From the NCBI GenBank assembly GCA_025924275.1, contig JAICEH010000016.1, positions 1-16,742 on the forward strand: 16,742 bases of DNA, given 5' to 3'. Source of the stretch: Gemmatimonadales bacterium (GTDB taxonomy: Bacteria > Gemmatimonadota > Gemmatimonadetes > Gemmatimonadales > GWC2-71-9). A program made the position numbers and the translations under genes. How positions within the stretch are numbered: the first letter of the stretch is position 1; each line of letters starts with the position of its first letter. The notes below the pieces were generated by a model. That model did not search any database. It saw only the letters and a program-made list of their open reading frames with translations, and was not told the DNA's origin. Positions 1 to 7,463 of this stretch are shown piece after piece.

Positions 1-959
1 CGGGCCCAGCGGCCGTCGGCCACGAAGGCCTTGGCGTGGAGCATCGGCCCGTCCCACTCGAAGATGCGGACGCCTGCCTGGAGGAGGTCGCGGTACCCGA
101 AGCGGGTGAGGTTCCGCACCAGGGGCAGGTCGCTCGTGCCGGGAACGAGGAGGCGCACGTCCACGCCGGCGCGGGCCGCGTCCTGCAGCGCGCTCCGGAG
201 CTGCGGCAGGACGACGGTGTAGGCATCGGTGATCCAGATCCGGGTGACCGAGCCGGCGGCGAGGAGCTCGAGCAGGCGGGCGATGCGGGCGCGGCCCGGG
301 ACGGTGGAGATGACGTGCACCGCCGCGCCGCCCGCGGAGGCCGCGACGGGATCCTCGGGCGACGCGCCCGCGCCGCCCGCGATCGACCAAGTGTGATCGA
401 ACGCCAGGGCCAGGCCGGTGGCGGCGGGGCCGTGCAGGAGGACGGCGGTGTCGCGCCAGGGGAGACGTCCGCGGGCGGGATCGCCCTCCCACTCGTCGCC
501 GACGCAGAGCCCGCCGAGGAGCGCGCGGCTGCCGTCGGCCACCACCAGCTTCCGGTGGTCGCGCGCCAGGCTCCCGTAGAGGTCGGTCAGCCGCGGGCGG
601 TTGAACGCCCGGACCTCGGCGCCGGCGGCGCGGAGGTCGCGCCAGTACCGCCGCCGGGTTGCCTTGCAGCCCATCCAGTCATACAGCACCCGGACGCGGA
701 CACCGCGGCGGGAGGCAGCCGCCAGGGCAGCAGCGAACCGTCGCCCGGTGGCATCGGCCCGGATGATGTAGTTCTCGAATTCCACGGCGTGGTGCGCCTC
801 CTCGATCAGCTCCAGCATCGCGGGGAAGGCCTCGGGGCCGTCCTGGAGGAGCCGGACGGCGTTGCCGGGGATGGCGCGCCCGCCGGTGGTGCGGGCGAGC
901 ACCCGCTCGGTGAGGTCGGTGGGGACGTTGTCCACCTGCCGCGGGTCGATCCCGGTCAC
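1..959 (-). CDS. Phospholipase D / cardiolipin synthase-like protein, cut at the left edge
   Basis: The start is complete and 319 codons are visible before the window ends. Two HKD phosphodiesterase motifs are present: H135-x-K137-x4-D142 (context DHRKLVVAD) and H308-x-K310-x4-D315 (context LHAKAFVAD). A segment near residues 61-90 (ENYIIR, then RGVRVRVLYD) is typical of the bacterial cardiolipin synthase clade, which transfers phosphatidyl groups between phosphatidylglycerol or related donors. No N-terminal membrane helices are seen, so it resembles ClsB/ClsC-type enzymes more than ClsA. The GTG start lies in a GTGA overlap with the stop codon of the HD-domain gene, which implies translational coupling. 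The family is clear; the exact substrate (cardiolipin synthesis or another PLD reaction) is inferred. Confidence 0.9.
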   Translation of the reverse strand, partial: MTGIDPRQVDNVPTDLTERVLARTTGGRAIPGNAVRLLQDGPEAFPAMLELIEEAHHAVEFENYIIRADATGRRFAAALAAASRRGVRVRVLYDWMGCKATRRRYWRDLRAAGAEVRAFNRPRLTDLYGSLARDHRKLVVADGSRALLGGLCVGDEWEGDPARGRLPWRDTAVLLHGPAATGLALAFDHTWSIAGGAGASPEDPVAASAGGAAVHVISTVPGRARIARLLELLAAGSVTRIWITDAYTVVLPQLRSALQDAARAGVDVRLLVPGTSDLPLVRNLTRFGYRDLLQAGVRIFEWDGPMLHAKAFVADGRWA

Positions 960-1540
960 GCCAGGGCCCCGAGCCCGAGGACCCGCTCGTGGGGGCGGAG
1001 GGCGTCGAGCAGGAACGCCACCAGCTCGTCGAGCGGCATCCCCAGCTCCTCGGCGCCGAGGTAGACGTCCTCCCGGCTCACGCCGCGGGCGAACGCCTTG
1101 TCCTTGAGCTTCTTGAGCACGCTCCTGGGCTCCAGGTCGGCCAGGCTCCGGGAGGGGCGCACCAGGGCGCAGGCCACGAGGAAGCCGGCAAGCTCGTCCA
1201 CGGCGAAGAGTGCCTGCGCCATCGGCGTGGTGCGGGAAACCCCGGTGTAGGCGGCGTGGCCGAGAATGGCCTGGCAGGATGCCTCGTCGAGTCCGCGCTC
1301 GCGGAGGATCCGGACCCCCTCGCTCGGATGCTCCTCGGTGGGCGAGTGGGCTGGGTTGGGGAAGCGCTCGTAGTCGAAGTCGTGGAGGAGGCCCACCAGC
1401 CCCCAGCGGTCCGGATCCTCGCCGGCGCGGCCGGCCATGGCGCGCATCGCGAACTCCACGGCGTACATGTGCCGGCGGAGGGCCTCGGAGGCGGTGTAGT
1501 CGTGGACCAGCTCGAGGGCATCGGCGCGGGTGAGCGGCAT
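956..1540 (-). CDS. HD-domain protein (putative metal-dependent phosphohydrolase)
   Basis: This 194-residue protein has the HD-superfamily metal ligands in order: H24, the H53-D54 doublet (LLHDFDYE), H71 (EEHP), H95 (LGHAAYTG) and D115 (AVDELAG). The spacing is that of small stand-alone HD proteins, often annotated as hydrolases. The substrate cannot be read from sequence; nucleotides or phosphate esters are typical for the superfamily. The ATG at 1540 starts MPLTRADAL; longer reading upstream is repeat and hairpin DNA, so this start is preferred. No Shine-Dalgarno sequence precedes it. Instead a C-rich strand of a 7-bp repeat ends three bases upstream. Its stop overlaps the start of the PLD-like gene (GTGA), so the two are probably made together. 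Confidence 0.85.
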   Translation of the reverse strand: MPLTRADALELVHDYTASEALRRHMYAVEFAMRAMAGRAGEDPDRWGLVGLLHDFDYERFPNPAHSPTEEHPSEGVRILRERGLDEASCQAILGHAAYTGVSRTTPMAQALFAVDELAGFLVACALVRPSRSLADLEPRSVLKKLKDKAFARGVSREDVYLGAEELGMPLDELVAFLLDALRPHERVLGLGALA

Positions 1541-1543
1541 GGC

Positions 1544-1575
1544 GGGGAACGGGGAACGGGGAACGGGGAGCGGGG
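1544..1575. repeat. 7-bp G-rich tandem repeat (GGGGAAC units)
   Basis: Three perfect GGGGAAC units and one GGGGAGC unit are followed by a fifth G4 run. Five G4 runs separated by three bases would suit a G-quadruplex on the plus strand. The array sits only three bases upstream of the HD-gene ATG, on the side where a ribosome binding site should be. A related array lies at 5335-5397. Confidence 0.85.
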
Positions 1576-1626
1576 CGGCACCCGCCGGAAGGGGAAAGGT
1601 GGCGGGGCGGGGAGGAGCCCGGAAGG

Positions 1627-1662
1627 CCGCGCGCCGCGGTCCGGGCGGACCGCGGCGCGCGG
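1627..1662 (-). terminator. Perfect 16-bp hairpin downstream of the GDSL-type gene
   Basis: Positions 1627-1642 and 1647-1662 are exact reverse complements around a GGGC loop. The hairpin starts 20 bases after the stop of the hydrolase gene on the minus strand. The stem is almost purely G and C. The following minus-strand sequence has no clear T-run, so an intrinsic terminator is only probable; an mRNA 3'-end stabiliser is the alternative. Confidence 0.55.
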
Positions 1663-1682
1663 GGGCGGGACCCGGTCTCCGA

Positions 1683-2936
1683 TCAGCGCGGCACGGGCAC
1701 CGCGATGGAGGTGCCGAAGTTGGCGTTGATGGCCGTGGCGACGAGGTCCGCCACCGCACCTTGCCCCTCGCTGGACGGATGGATGCCGTCGAGCGAGAAC
1801 CAGGAGCCGAAGTTGACCGAGCCGCCGGTCGGCACCGCGGAGACGTCGGGGAACGGGTGGATCCGGCCGTCATTCGCGGCGAGCGCGCCGAGGAACGCCG
1901 GGTTGACGTCCACCAGGACCATCCCGCGGGCGGCGGCCTGCGCCGTGATGTACGCGTTGTAGCCGGCGTATGCGGCGTTGATCGCCGCGAACTCCGTCGG
2001 CGTGATCACTTCGGCGTCGACGGTGCAGTCCAGGGTATAGTCGGTGAGTGGGTCCTGCGCGGCGGTCAGGAGCCGGACGATGCCCGTGGACCACGGTACC
2101 CGCACGTTTTCGCCGTCGCTGGTGGGCACCGCCCCCACGGGCGCGCAGCTCACGTCCACGAGGAAGTTCGCCGGGAACGGCGCAGCGGGAATGCCGGGGC
2201 AGAGGCCGGTCTTGAGGCACCAGTAGGTGGCGCCGGAGGTCGTGAATGGGATGGCCCGCGGGTCGGGCAGGTTGATGAGGACCACCTCGGCCCCCTCCGC
2301 CTCGATGGCGTCGAGCACCTGGCCGTAGGCGTCCTCGAAGTCGGGCACCGAAGTGAGCCGGGTGATGTCGCCCGGGGCGCTGGTGTTGAAGAGCGCGCCG
2401 CCGAAGTCGTTCGCCCCGAGCCAGACGGTCACCAGCGTCGGGTCGGCGTCCTGCATTGCCTGGAGCTGGGTCCGGCCGCCAAGGATGATCGTGGTCAGCG
2501 CGTTCGAGTTGCTCACCGGGAGGAGGTTGTCGACCGCGTCCACGACCCGCGCGGTAGGCACCGCTACGTTGCTCAGCCAGGGATGGTGGTCGGGGGCGCG
2601 GAGGTCGCAGGTGGCGGGCCCGCCGCCGCCCACGCGTTCCTGGGTGATGTTGTTGACGAACGGTGGGGCGCATCCGCGACCCTGGAGCGACGCATAGTAG
2701 TACGGGAAGCCGCTCGCGCGGCCGATCAACGCCGCATAGGAGCGCCGCTGGGTGCTGTCATTGATGCCGGCACTCTGGACGCCGGCGGTGAGGCTGTTGC
2801 CCATCGCCACGTAACGCGCGAACAGCGCGTTCTCCGGGCGGGTCACGGGACTCACCAGCCGGTCGCTCTCGACGCAGGCGCCGGTGACGAGTGGGAGGGC
2901 CAGGGCGAGGCCCGCCGCGACGGTGCGAAGCTGCAT
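1683..2936 (-). CDS. SGNH/GDSL-family hydrolase, predicted lipoprotein
   Basis: This 417-residue protein starts with a hydrophobic signal peptide ending VTGAC, with a likely lipidated Cys at 21. The -3 residue is Thr rather than the usual Leu, so lipidation is probable rather than certain. SGNH blocks are visible: GNSLTAG with nucleophile Ser48 (block I, Asn in place of the GDS Asp), an NVAVP segment near 123 (block II region), GAND with N176 (block III), and DGIH at 383-386 giving the catalytic Asp and His (block V). The family hydrolyses esters, lipids or acylated glycans; the substrate here is unknown. A GGGGAG ribosome binding site precedes the ATG. It lies 18 bases behind the FadL-type gene, so the pair is probably one operon acting at the cell envelope. 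Confidence 0.9.
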   Translation of the reverse strand: MQLRTVAAGLALALPLVTGACVESDRLVSPVTRPENALFARYVAMGNSLTAGVQSAGINDSTQRRSYAALIGRASGFPYYYASLQGRGCAPPFVNNITQERVGGGGPATCDLRAPDHHPWLSNVAVPTARVVDAVDNLLPVSNSNALTTIILGGRTQLQAMQDADPTLVTVWLGANDFGGALFNTSAPGDITRLTSVPDFEDAYGQVLDAIEAEGAEVVLINLPDPRAIPFTTSGATYWCLKTGLCPGIPAAPFPANFLVDVSCAPVGAVPTSDGENVRVPWSTGIVRLLTAAQDPLTDYTLDCTVDAEVITPTEFAAINAAYAGYNAYITAQAAARGMVLVDVNPAFLGALAANDGRIHPFPDVSAVPTGGSVNFGSWFSLDGIHPSSEGQGAVADLVATAINANFGTSIAVPVPR

Positions 2937-2954
2937 GGGTGGCGTCTCCCCGGG

Positions 2955-4352
2955 TCAGAACTCGTAGGTGAACGTCAGCCCGATGAGATGGGCCGAGAAG
3001 GTGTACAGGCCGTTGTTGAGCGCGGTGGTCGGCTCCTCGCCGGGCAGCGGCTCGAGCGTCCGCCCCTGCCGGTTCTGCTGGTCGATGAACTGGTAGGCGA
3101 AGTCCACGCCGAGGTGCGCGCCGAATCGGTGGCCGACGCCGAAGGTGAATTCGTCGCGCGCGCCCTCGGGGAGGTTCGGGGTCACGGTCTGGTCGGGCGC
3201 GGCGGCGCTGTGCTTGAGGAAGCCGGCGCGGACCACCGTCCCGGGGGTGATGGCGAAGTCGCCGCCCAGCCGGAAGCCGTTGGTGTCCTCGTAGTTCTCC
3301 GGCACCACCCGGGTGCCGGCGTTCTCGAATTCGATCACCAGCTCCTCGAACGCCGACCAGTTCACGAACTGCCAGTCGAAGTGCAGGGTGAACCGGTCGC
3401 TGGCCCGGAAGGAGGTGCCCAGGACGAACTGCCAGGGGAAGACGAGCTGCGTCGTCCCGCCCTGGTCGGCGAGCGCGGCGCCGTCGGCGAACTGCCCCGC
3501 CACGACGGCATCGATCGGGGTGCCGGCGGGCAGCCCGAGCGGGTTGTTGGGGGCCAGCACCAGGCCGGTCGGGATCTGCGAGAAGTCCGCCTCGCCGTCG
3601 TCGATGTCGACCTCCTGCTGGCTCAGGTACCGGGCGCCGAAGGAGAGGCGGTCGGTGACCTTGACGATGGCACCGAGGTGGAAGCCCGTGCCGTTGCCGC
3701 CGCCCCCCAGGTCGAGGTCGGCGAAGTCGGTGCCGCTCGCCACGCCCAGGTTGCCGAAGGTGATGCCCGGGGCCGCGGTCTGGTGGGAGAGGTCCACCCG
3801 CTGCTTGAGCTGGACCTCGACGAAGGAGAAGTCGACGCCCCCGCCGAGGGAGAGCCAGTCGGTGACCTTGGCGGCCACGGTGGGCTGGACGTAGACACCC
3901 TGGATCTCGGAGTGGTACCCGAGGAAGCGGGCCATCGAGGTGGGCTCCCACTCGGTGGCGAGGCCGTAGGGCGCGAAGAGCCCGATGCCGACCGCGAAGC
4001 GGTCCCCGATGCCGGATGTGAGGAAGGCGTGGGGGACCGGGTAGACCTTGTCCTTGTAGTGCATCTGCTCGCCGGTGGCGCCCTCGGTGAACGAGCCACG
4101 CGGCTTGATGAGGGTGACGCCCGCCGACACCGTCTGCCGGCCGCGGACGTCGAGCCCGGGGGCCGCGAGACCGGCCGGGTTGTAGAAGATCGCGGAGCCG
4201 TCCGTGCAGGGCGACGCGACGCCGACGCCCGCGCGACCCATCGCGCAGGTGTCGTGCTCGTACACGCCGTAGCCCTGCGCCGTGGCCGCACGGGGCGCCA
4301 GCCACGCCGCGCCCGCGACCGCCGCAGCCAGACCCAACCGGAAGCGTCGCAT
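2955..4352 (-). CDS. FadL/TodX-family outer-membrane transport protein
   Basis: This 465-residue protein has a Sec signal peptide with probable cleavage after the Ala-Thr-Ala near residue 25. The mature N-terminus contains GRAGVGVASPCTDGSAIFYN followed by PAG, the FadL-family hatch signature (family proteins typically show a 'G.A.....D.s..f.NPA.l' pattern). Many alternating strands follow, and the chain ends LTFTYEF with a terminal Phe, the usual beta-barrel assembly signal. The family moves long-chain fatty acids and other hydrophobic compounds across the outer membrane. Two Cys residues near 36 and 49 in the N-terminal region could pair. A GGAGAGG ribosome binding site lies just before the ATG. 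The GDSL-type hydrolase follows 18 bases downstream, which suggests released acyl groups as cargo; that is inference. Confidence 0.9.
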   Translation of the reverse strand: MRRFRLGLAAAVAGAAWLAPRAATAQGYGVYEHDTCAMGRAGVGVASPCTDGSAIFYNPAGLAAPGLDVRGRQTVSAGVTLIKPRGSFTEGATGEQMHYKDKVYPVPHAFLTSGIGDRFAVGIGLFAPYGLATEWEPTSMARFLGYHSEIQGVYVQPTVAAKVTDWLSLGGGVDFSFVEVQLKQRVDLSHQTAAPGITFGNLGVASGTDFADLDLGGGGNGTGFHLGAIVKVTDRLSFGARYLSQQEVDIDDGEADFSQIPTGLVLAPNNPLGLPAGTPIDAVVAGQFADGAALADQGGTTQLVFPWQFVLGTSFRASDRFTLHFDWQFVNWSAFEELVIEFENAGTRVVPENYEDTNGFRLGGDFAITPGTVVRAGFLKHSAAAPDQTVTPNLPEGARDEFTFGVGHRFGAHLGVDFAYQFIDQQNRQGRTLEPLPGEEPTTALNNGLYTFSAHLIGLTFTYEF

Positions 4353-4461
4353 AGACCTCTCCGAAGAGACGGAACTGCCCGTGGGGATGCCGGGCGGGCG
4401 CCCGGCGGAAAGACGCCCCCAAGCTACGATGCCGCGCCGGGGGCTGTCCAGCGAAGCGGGG
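4353..4461. other. Intergenic region upstream of the FadL-type gene
   Basis: This 109-base gap separates the DUF6941-like stop from the FadL-type start. It holds a short G+C inverted repeat at 4389-4406 (8-base arms around GG) without a T-run. It also holds a minus-strand TAGCTT at 4426-4421, about 68 bases before the FadL ATG, which could be a -10-like element. A promoter for the FadL/GDSL pair is therefore likely but not proven. Confidence 0.4.
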
Positions 4462-4884
4462 TCACGTCGCGGCGGGCGGGCGGGCCTCCGGCCGTGCGGC
4501 CGTGAGCGGGATCCTCACCGTGTCGGCCCCGCCGTCGAGCTCCACCTCGAACCGGTAGCGGCCGGGGGCCGGGAGGGGCAGGTCGAAGACCAGTACCGCG
4601 GTGGCCTCGACGTGCTGTACCCCCGCCGGCGGCTCGCCGAAGCGGACCGTGCCCTCGGTCTCCATGAGGGTTTCTCCATTCTCCCGGAGGAACCGGATGC
4701 GGAGCGCGTGGACCCCGATCTCCGTGCGGCGGCCCCGCACCCGGACCACCAGGTGCGCCGCGCGGTGCCGGCCGGGGAAGCGGTTCACCCAGACGTGCTC
4801 GAACACCCCCAGCACGGAGAGCTTCCCGTGCTGGTCGATGAGCGCGTAGTCGGCGACGACCGCGAACGCGACCTCCAGGGTCAG
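4462..4884 (-). CDS. DUF6941-like protein with a probable CTG start
   Basis: This protein of about 140 residues begins (M)TLEVAFAVVADYALIDQHGK followed by LSVLGVF. That matches the N-terminal pattern of the DUF6941 family as I recall it ('.a..AdyA....gKL.vlGvFd'). A predicted beta-rich remainder includes VVRVRG and VLVFDLPLPAPGRYRFEVEL. No ATG, GTG or TTG is available in frame near the conserved N-terminus. CTG at 4884 forms a CTGA overlap with the cyclophilin stop codon; a second CTG lies two codons later. Extending further upstream would read antisense-like sequence inside the cyclophilin gene. Its function is unknown. Coupled translation with the cyclophilin is the best explanation for expression without a Shine-Dalgarno site. 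Confidence 0.75.
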   Translation of the reverse strand: MTLEVAFAVVADYALIDQHGKLSVLGVFEHVWVNRFPGRHRAAHLVVRVRGRRTEIGVHALRIRFLRENGETLMETEGTVRFGEPPAGVQHVEATAVLVFDLPLPAPGRYRFEVELDGGADTVRIPLTAARPEARPPAAT

Positions 4885-5327
4885 GCCACGCGAATGGAGT
4901 CGACCACGGCCCGGGGCGTGATGCGCCCCACCACGTCCATCCCGCCGGTCACCTGGCCGAAGACGGTGTGGACGCCGTCGAGGTGGCGCTGGGGCGCGTG
5001 GCAGATGAAGAACTGGCTCCCGCCGGTGTCCTTCCCGGCGTGCGCCATCGAGAGGGTCCCGGCCACGTGCTTGTGGACGTTCCGGGCGGTCTCGCACTTG
5101 ATGGTGTAGCCCGGCCCGCCGGTGCCGACCCGCGGGTGGTTCGCTTCCCGCGAGAGCGGGTCGCCGCCCTGGATCATGAAGTCGGGGATGCAGCGGTGGA
5201 AGCGGGTGCCGTCGTAGAAGCCCTGGTTGGCCAGCTTCTCGAAGTTGGCAACGGTGCCGGGCGCCTCCTCGTCGTAGAGCTCGGCGGTGATGACGCCCTC
5301 GGAGGTGGTGATCGTGGCGGTCTTCAT
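4881..5327 (-). CDS. Cyclophilin-type peptidyl-prolyl cis-trans isomerase
   Basis: This is a 148-residue single-domain cyclophilin without a signal peptide, so probably cytoplasmic. It would catalyse proline cis-trans isomerisation during folding. The active-site landmarks are FHRCIPDFMIQGGDP (R45, F50, M51, Q53), the SQFFIC core (104-109), and HLDGVHTVFG, in which L116 and H120 match the human CypA Leu122 and His126 positions. His115 occupies the place of CypA Trp121, as in many bacterial cyclophilins. Its TGA stop overlaps the CTG start of the next gene. No Shine-Dalgarno sequence precedes the ATG. The upstream DNA is a G-rich 7-bp repeat with one AT-rich spot that may hold the promoter. 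Confidence 0.95.
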   Translation of the reverse strand: MKTATITTSEGVITAELYDEEAPGTVANFEKLANQGFYDGTRFHRCIPDFMIQGGDPLSREANHPRVGTGGPGYTIKCETARNVHKHVAGTLSMAHAGKDTGGSQFFICHAPQRHLDGVHTVFGQVTGGMDVVGRITPRAVVDSIRVA

Positions 5328-5334
5328 GGTCGTT

Positions 5335-5397
5335 GGGGAGAGGGGAGAGGGGAGAAGGTTAACAGGGGAGCGGGGAGCGGGGAGCAGGGAGCGGGGG
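5335..5397. repeat. G-rich tandem repeat array, two blocks of about 7-bp units
   Basis: The first block carries GGGGAGA-type units (5335-5355). The second carries GGGGAGC-type units with small deviations (5365-5397). They are separated by AAGGTTAACA, the only AT-rich bases in the spacer. The unit length and G4 core match the array at 1544-1575. It fills most of the 78-base space between the YyaL-type stop and the cyclophilin start. Confidence 0.8.
5356..5361 (-). promoter_or_regulatory. Candidate -10 element for the cyclophilin gene
   Basis: On the minus strand this reads TAACCT, which keeps the T1, A2 and T6 positions of a TANNNT -10 box, 28 bases before the ATG. It is the only AT-rich spot in the G-rich spacer. 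No convincing -35 element is seen, so this is weak. Confidence 0.25.
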
Positions 5398-5405
5398 ACT
5401 CGCGA

Positions 5406-7463
5406 CTACCTGGGTCCCAGCGCCTCGAGCACCGCCGCCCATTCGGCGTCGGAGGCGGCCGGGGCGCCGCAGGCCGCGCCTTGGCAGGCATACGCGCGCG
5501 GGCCGGGCCCGGCCTGGAGCATGCCGCGGAGGGCCTCGGGCAGCGTGGCGGCGTCCGCGGGGGGACCGGCCAGCCGGCGGACCGTGCGGCGGGGGAGGTA
5601 GGTCGCCAGGGCGCGGCGATGCATCCGCTCCCCCTCGGCATCGCCCGGCGCCCCGACGATGACCAGCTCCGCCGCGGGGCGAAGCGCCCAGTCGAGGGCG
5701 AGCAGGGCGGCTGCGCCGTGCAGGCCGAGCTCTCCCGCACCGCCGGCGATGGCGCGCGCGTGGGTGTCACGCCGCTCCGCCCAGCGGGGGTGATGCGTGA
5801 GCGCCGCGAGCCGGGCGAAGGCCACACCGGCCACCCCGTTGGGCGACGGGGTCGGGTTGTCCTGGAGCGGACGGCCCGGCTCGGCCAGGAGCCCGGTCCC
5901 GCCGCCCAGCCGGTCGAGGAGGGCGCCCCCGTCCGACGGCCGGAACTCCCGCCAGACCCGGTCGAGGATGGCCTCCGCCCACGCGAGCCAGGCCGCATCC
6001 CCGGTGGCCTCGAAGGCATCGAGGGCGGCGGCCGCGACCTGGACCTGGTCGTCCAGCAGCTCCGCCTCGCCGCCGGGATGATGCGGCACCGCGTCGGGCG
6101 CCGGGGCCTCGTCCCTGAGCCGCGCAAGCGCGCGGATCCCCGACGCGAGCGCCGCGTCCTCGTCGAATACCACGCCCGCGCGGATCATCGCGCCGGCGAG
6201 CATGCCGTTCCACGCCGCGTACCGGGTGTGGTCCACTGCCGGGGCGGGGCGCCGGGCCCTGGCAGACCGGAGCTTGGCCGCGGCATCCGCGAGGAGCTCG
6301 CGCACCCGCTCGGCGGGCTGCTCGGTCCGGAAGGCGAGATCCTCCTCGCCGGCCGCGACGAAGAGAACGTTGCGCGCGGGGTCGTGGGACATCTCGCCGG
6401 CGGTGCCGATGTCCCACCGTTCCGCGGCCACGGCGAACTCCGCCGGCTCGAGGACGGCCGCCGCCTCGGCGCGGGTCCAGGTGAAATAGTCGCCGTCGTC
6501 GTCGAGCCCGACGTCGGCGTCCTGGCTCGCCCCATACCCGCCCGCGGGATCCTCCAGCACCTCCCTGACCCACCGCACGATGCCGCGCGCGGCCTCGGCC
6601 CAGCGGGGCTCCCGGAAGGCGGCCCACGCCTCGGTGAAGGCGCGGAGCAGCTCGGCGTTGTCGCTCGCCATCTTCTCGAAGTGCGGCACCACCCAGCGTT
6701 CGTCGACGCTGTAGCGGTGGAACCCGCCGCCGAGCTGATCGTGGATCCCGCCGCCGGCCATCGCGTCGAGCGTGCTCCCGACCACCTCGCGCAGTCCCTC
6801 GGCCCCGCCGTCCGCGGCGCGCTGGAGCAGGAAGAGGAGGGCCGTGGGATGGGGGAACTTGGGCCGGTCGCCGAAGCCGCCGTGGCGCGGGTCCCAGGCC
6901 GCGGTCATCCGGGCCTCGCCCTCGGCGAGCAGCGCCTCGGTCGGCTCCCCGGCGCGCGCCTCGCCCAGGCTGCCCGCCACCACCCGGCGCACCGCGGCGG
7001 CCTGCCCCGTCACCTCGGCCCGCTGTTCCCGCCACGCGGCGAGGGCGCGCTCGAGCACCTCCCGGAAGCCCGGGCGTCCCCAGCGGGCGTCGGGCGGGAA
7101 GTAGGTCCCGCCGTAGAAAACGTCGCCCTCGGGCGTCAGCAGCGCGGTGAGCGGCCAGCCGCCCTGGCCGGTCAGTGCCTGCACCGCCCGCTGGTAGCGC
7201 GCGTCCACGTCGGGACGCTCGTCGCGATCCACCTTGACGCAGACGAAGGCGGCGTTGAGGAGCCCGGCCAGGCCGGCGTCCTCGTACGACTCGCGATCCA
7301 TCACGTGGCACCAGTGGCACCAGGCGGCGCCGACATCCAGCAGCACCGGGCGGTCCTCGGCGCGCGCCCGGGCGAAGGCCTCGTCGCCCCACGGGTGCCA
7401 GTGCACCGGCTGGCTCGCCGCCGCCGCGAGGTACGGGGAGGCCGAGCCGGCGAGGCGGTTCAT
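5406..7463 (-). CDS. yyaL: YyaL-type thioredoxin-domain protein (DUF255 / SPATA20 family)
   Basis: This 685-residue protein starts MNRLAGSASPYL, the family's conserved beginning. It then has PVHWHPWGDEAF and a redox motif AWCHWCHVM with C49 and C52 (CxxC) in an N-terminal thioredoxin-fold domain. Further family signatures are VDRDERPDVD, GQGGWPLT with FYGGTYFPP, and GGFHRYSVDERW with VPHFEKM. The rest is the long alpha-helical barrel region resembling six-hairpin glycosidases. The biochemical role of the family is not established. The ATG overlaps the endonuclease III stop as ATGA, which fixes the start over a longer reading that would run back through the nth 3' end. It is the last of four overlapping genes. 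Confidence 0.92.
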   Translation of the reverse strand: MNRLAGSASPYLAAAASQPVHWHPWGDEAFARARAEDRPVLLDVGAAWCHWCHVMDRESYEDAGLAGLLNAAFVCVKVDRDERPDVDARYQRAVQALTGQGGWPLTALLTPEGDVFYGGTYFPPDARWGRPGFREVLERALAAWREQRAEVTGQAAAVRRVVAGSLGEARAGEPTEALLAEGEARMTAAWDPRHGGFGDRPKFPHPTALLFLLQRAADGGAEGLREVVGSTLDAMAGGGIHDQLGGGFHRYSVDERWVVPHFEKMASDNAELLRAFTEAWAAFREPRWAEAARGIVRWVREVLEDPAGGYGASQDADVGLDDDGDYFTWTRAEAAAVLEPAEFAVAAERWDIGTAGEMSHDPARNVLFVAAGEEDLAFRTEQPAERVRELLADAAAKLRSARARRPAPAVDHTRYAAWNGMLAGAMIRAGVVFDEDAALASGIRALARLRDEAPAPDAVPHHPGGEAELLDDQVQVAAAALDAFEATGDAAWLAWAEAILDRVWREFRPSDGGALLDRLGGGTGLLAEPGRPLQDNPTPSPNGVAGVAFARLAALTHHPRWAERRDTHARAIAGGAGELGLHGAAALLALDWALRPAAELVIVGAPGDAEGERMHRRALATYLPRRTVRRLAGPPADAATLPEALRGMLQAGPGPRAYACQGAACGAPAASDAEWAAVLEALGPR

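Noticed and set aside
1541..1873. Extending the HD protein upstream to 1873
   Set aside because: The extension would run through a tandem repeat, a strong hairpin and the end of the GDSL-type gene in another frame.
1530..4505. A 991-codon open frame on the plus strand
   Set aside because: It lies opposite the GDSL-type and FadL-type genes, which have clear motifs, signal peptides and ribosome binding sites. The translation is low-complexity Gly/Arg/Glu-rich, as expected of an antisense shadow in GC-rich DNA.
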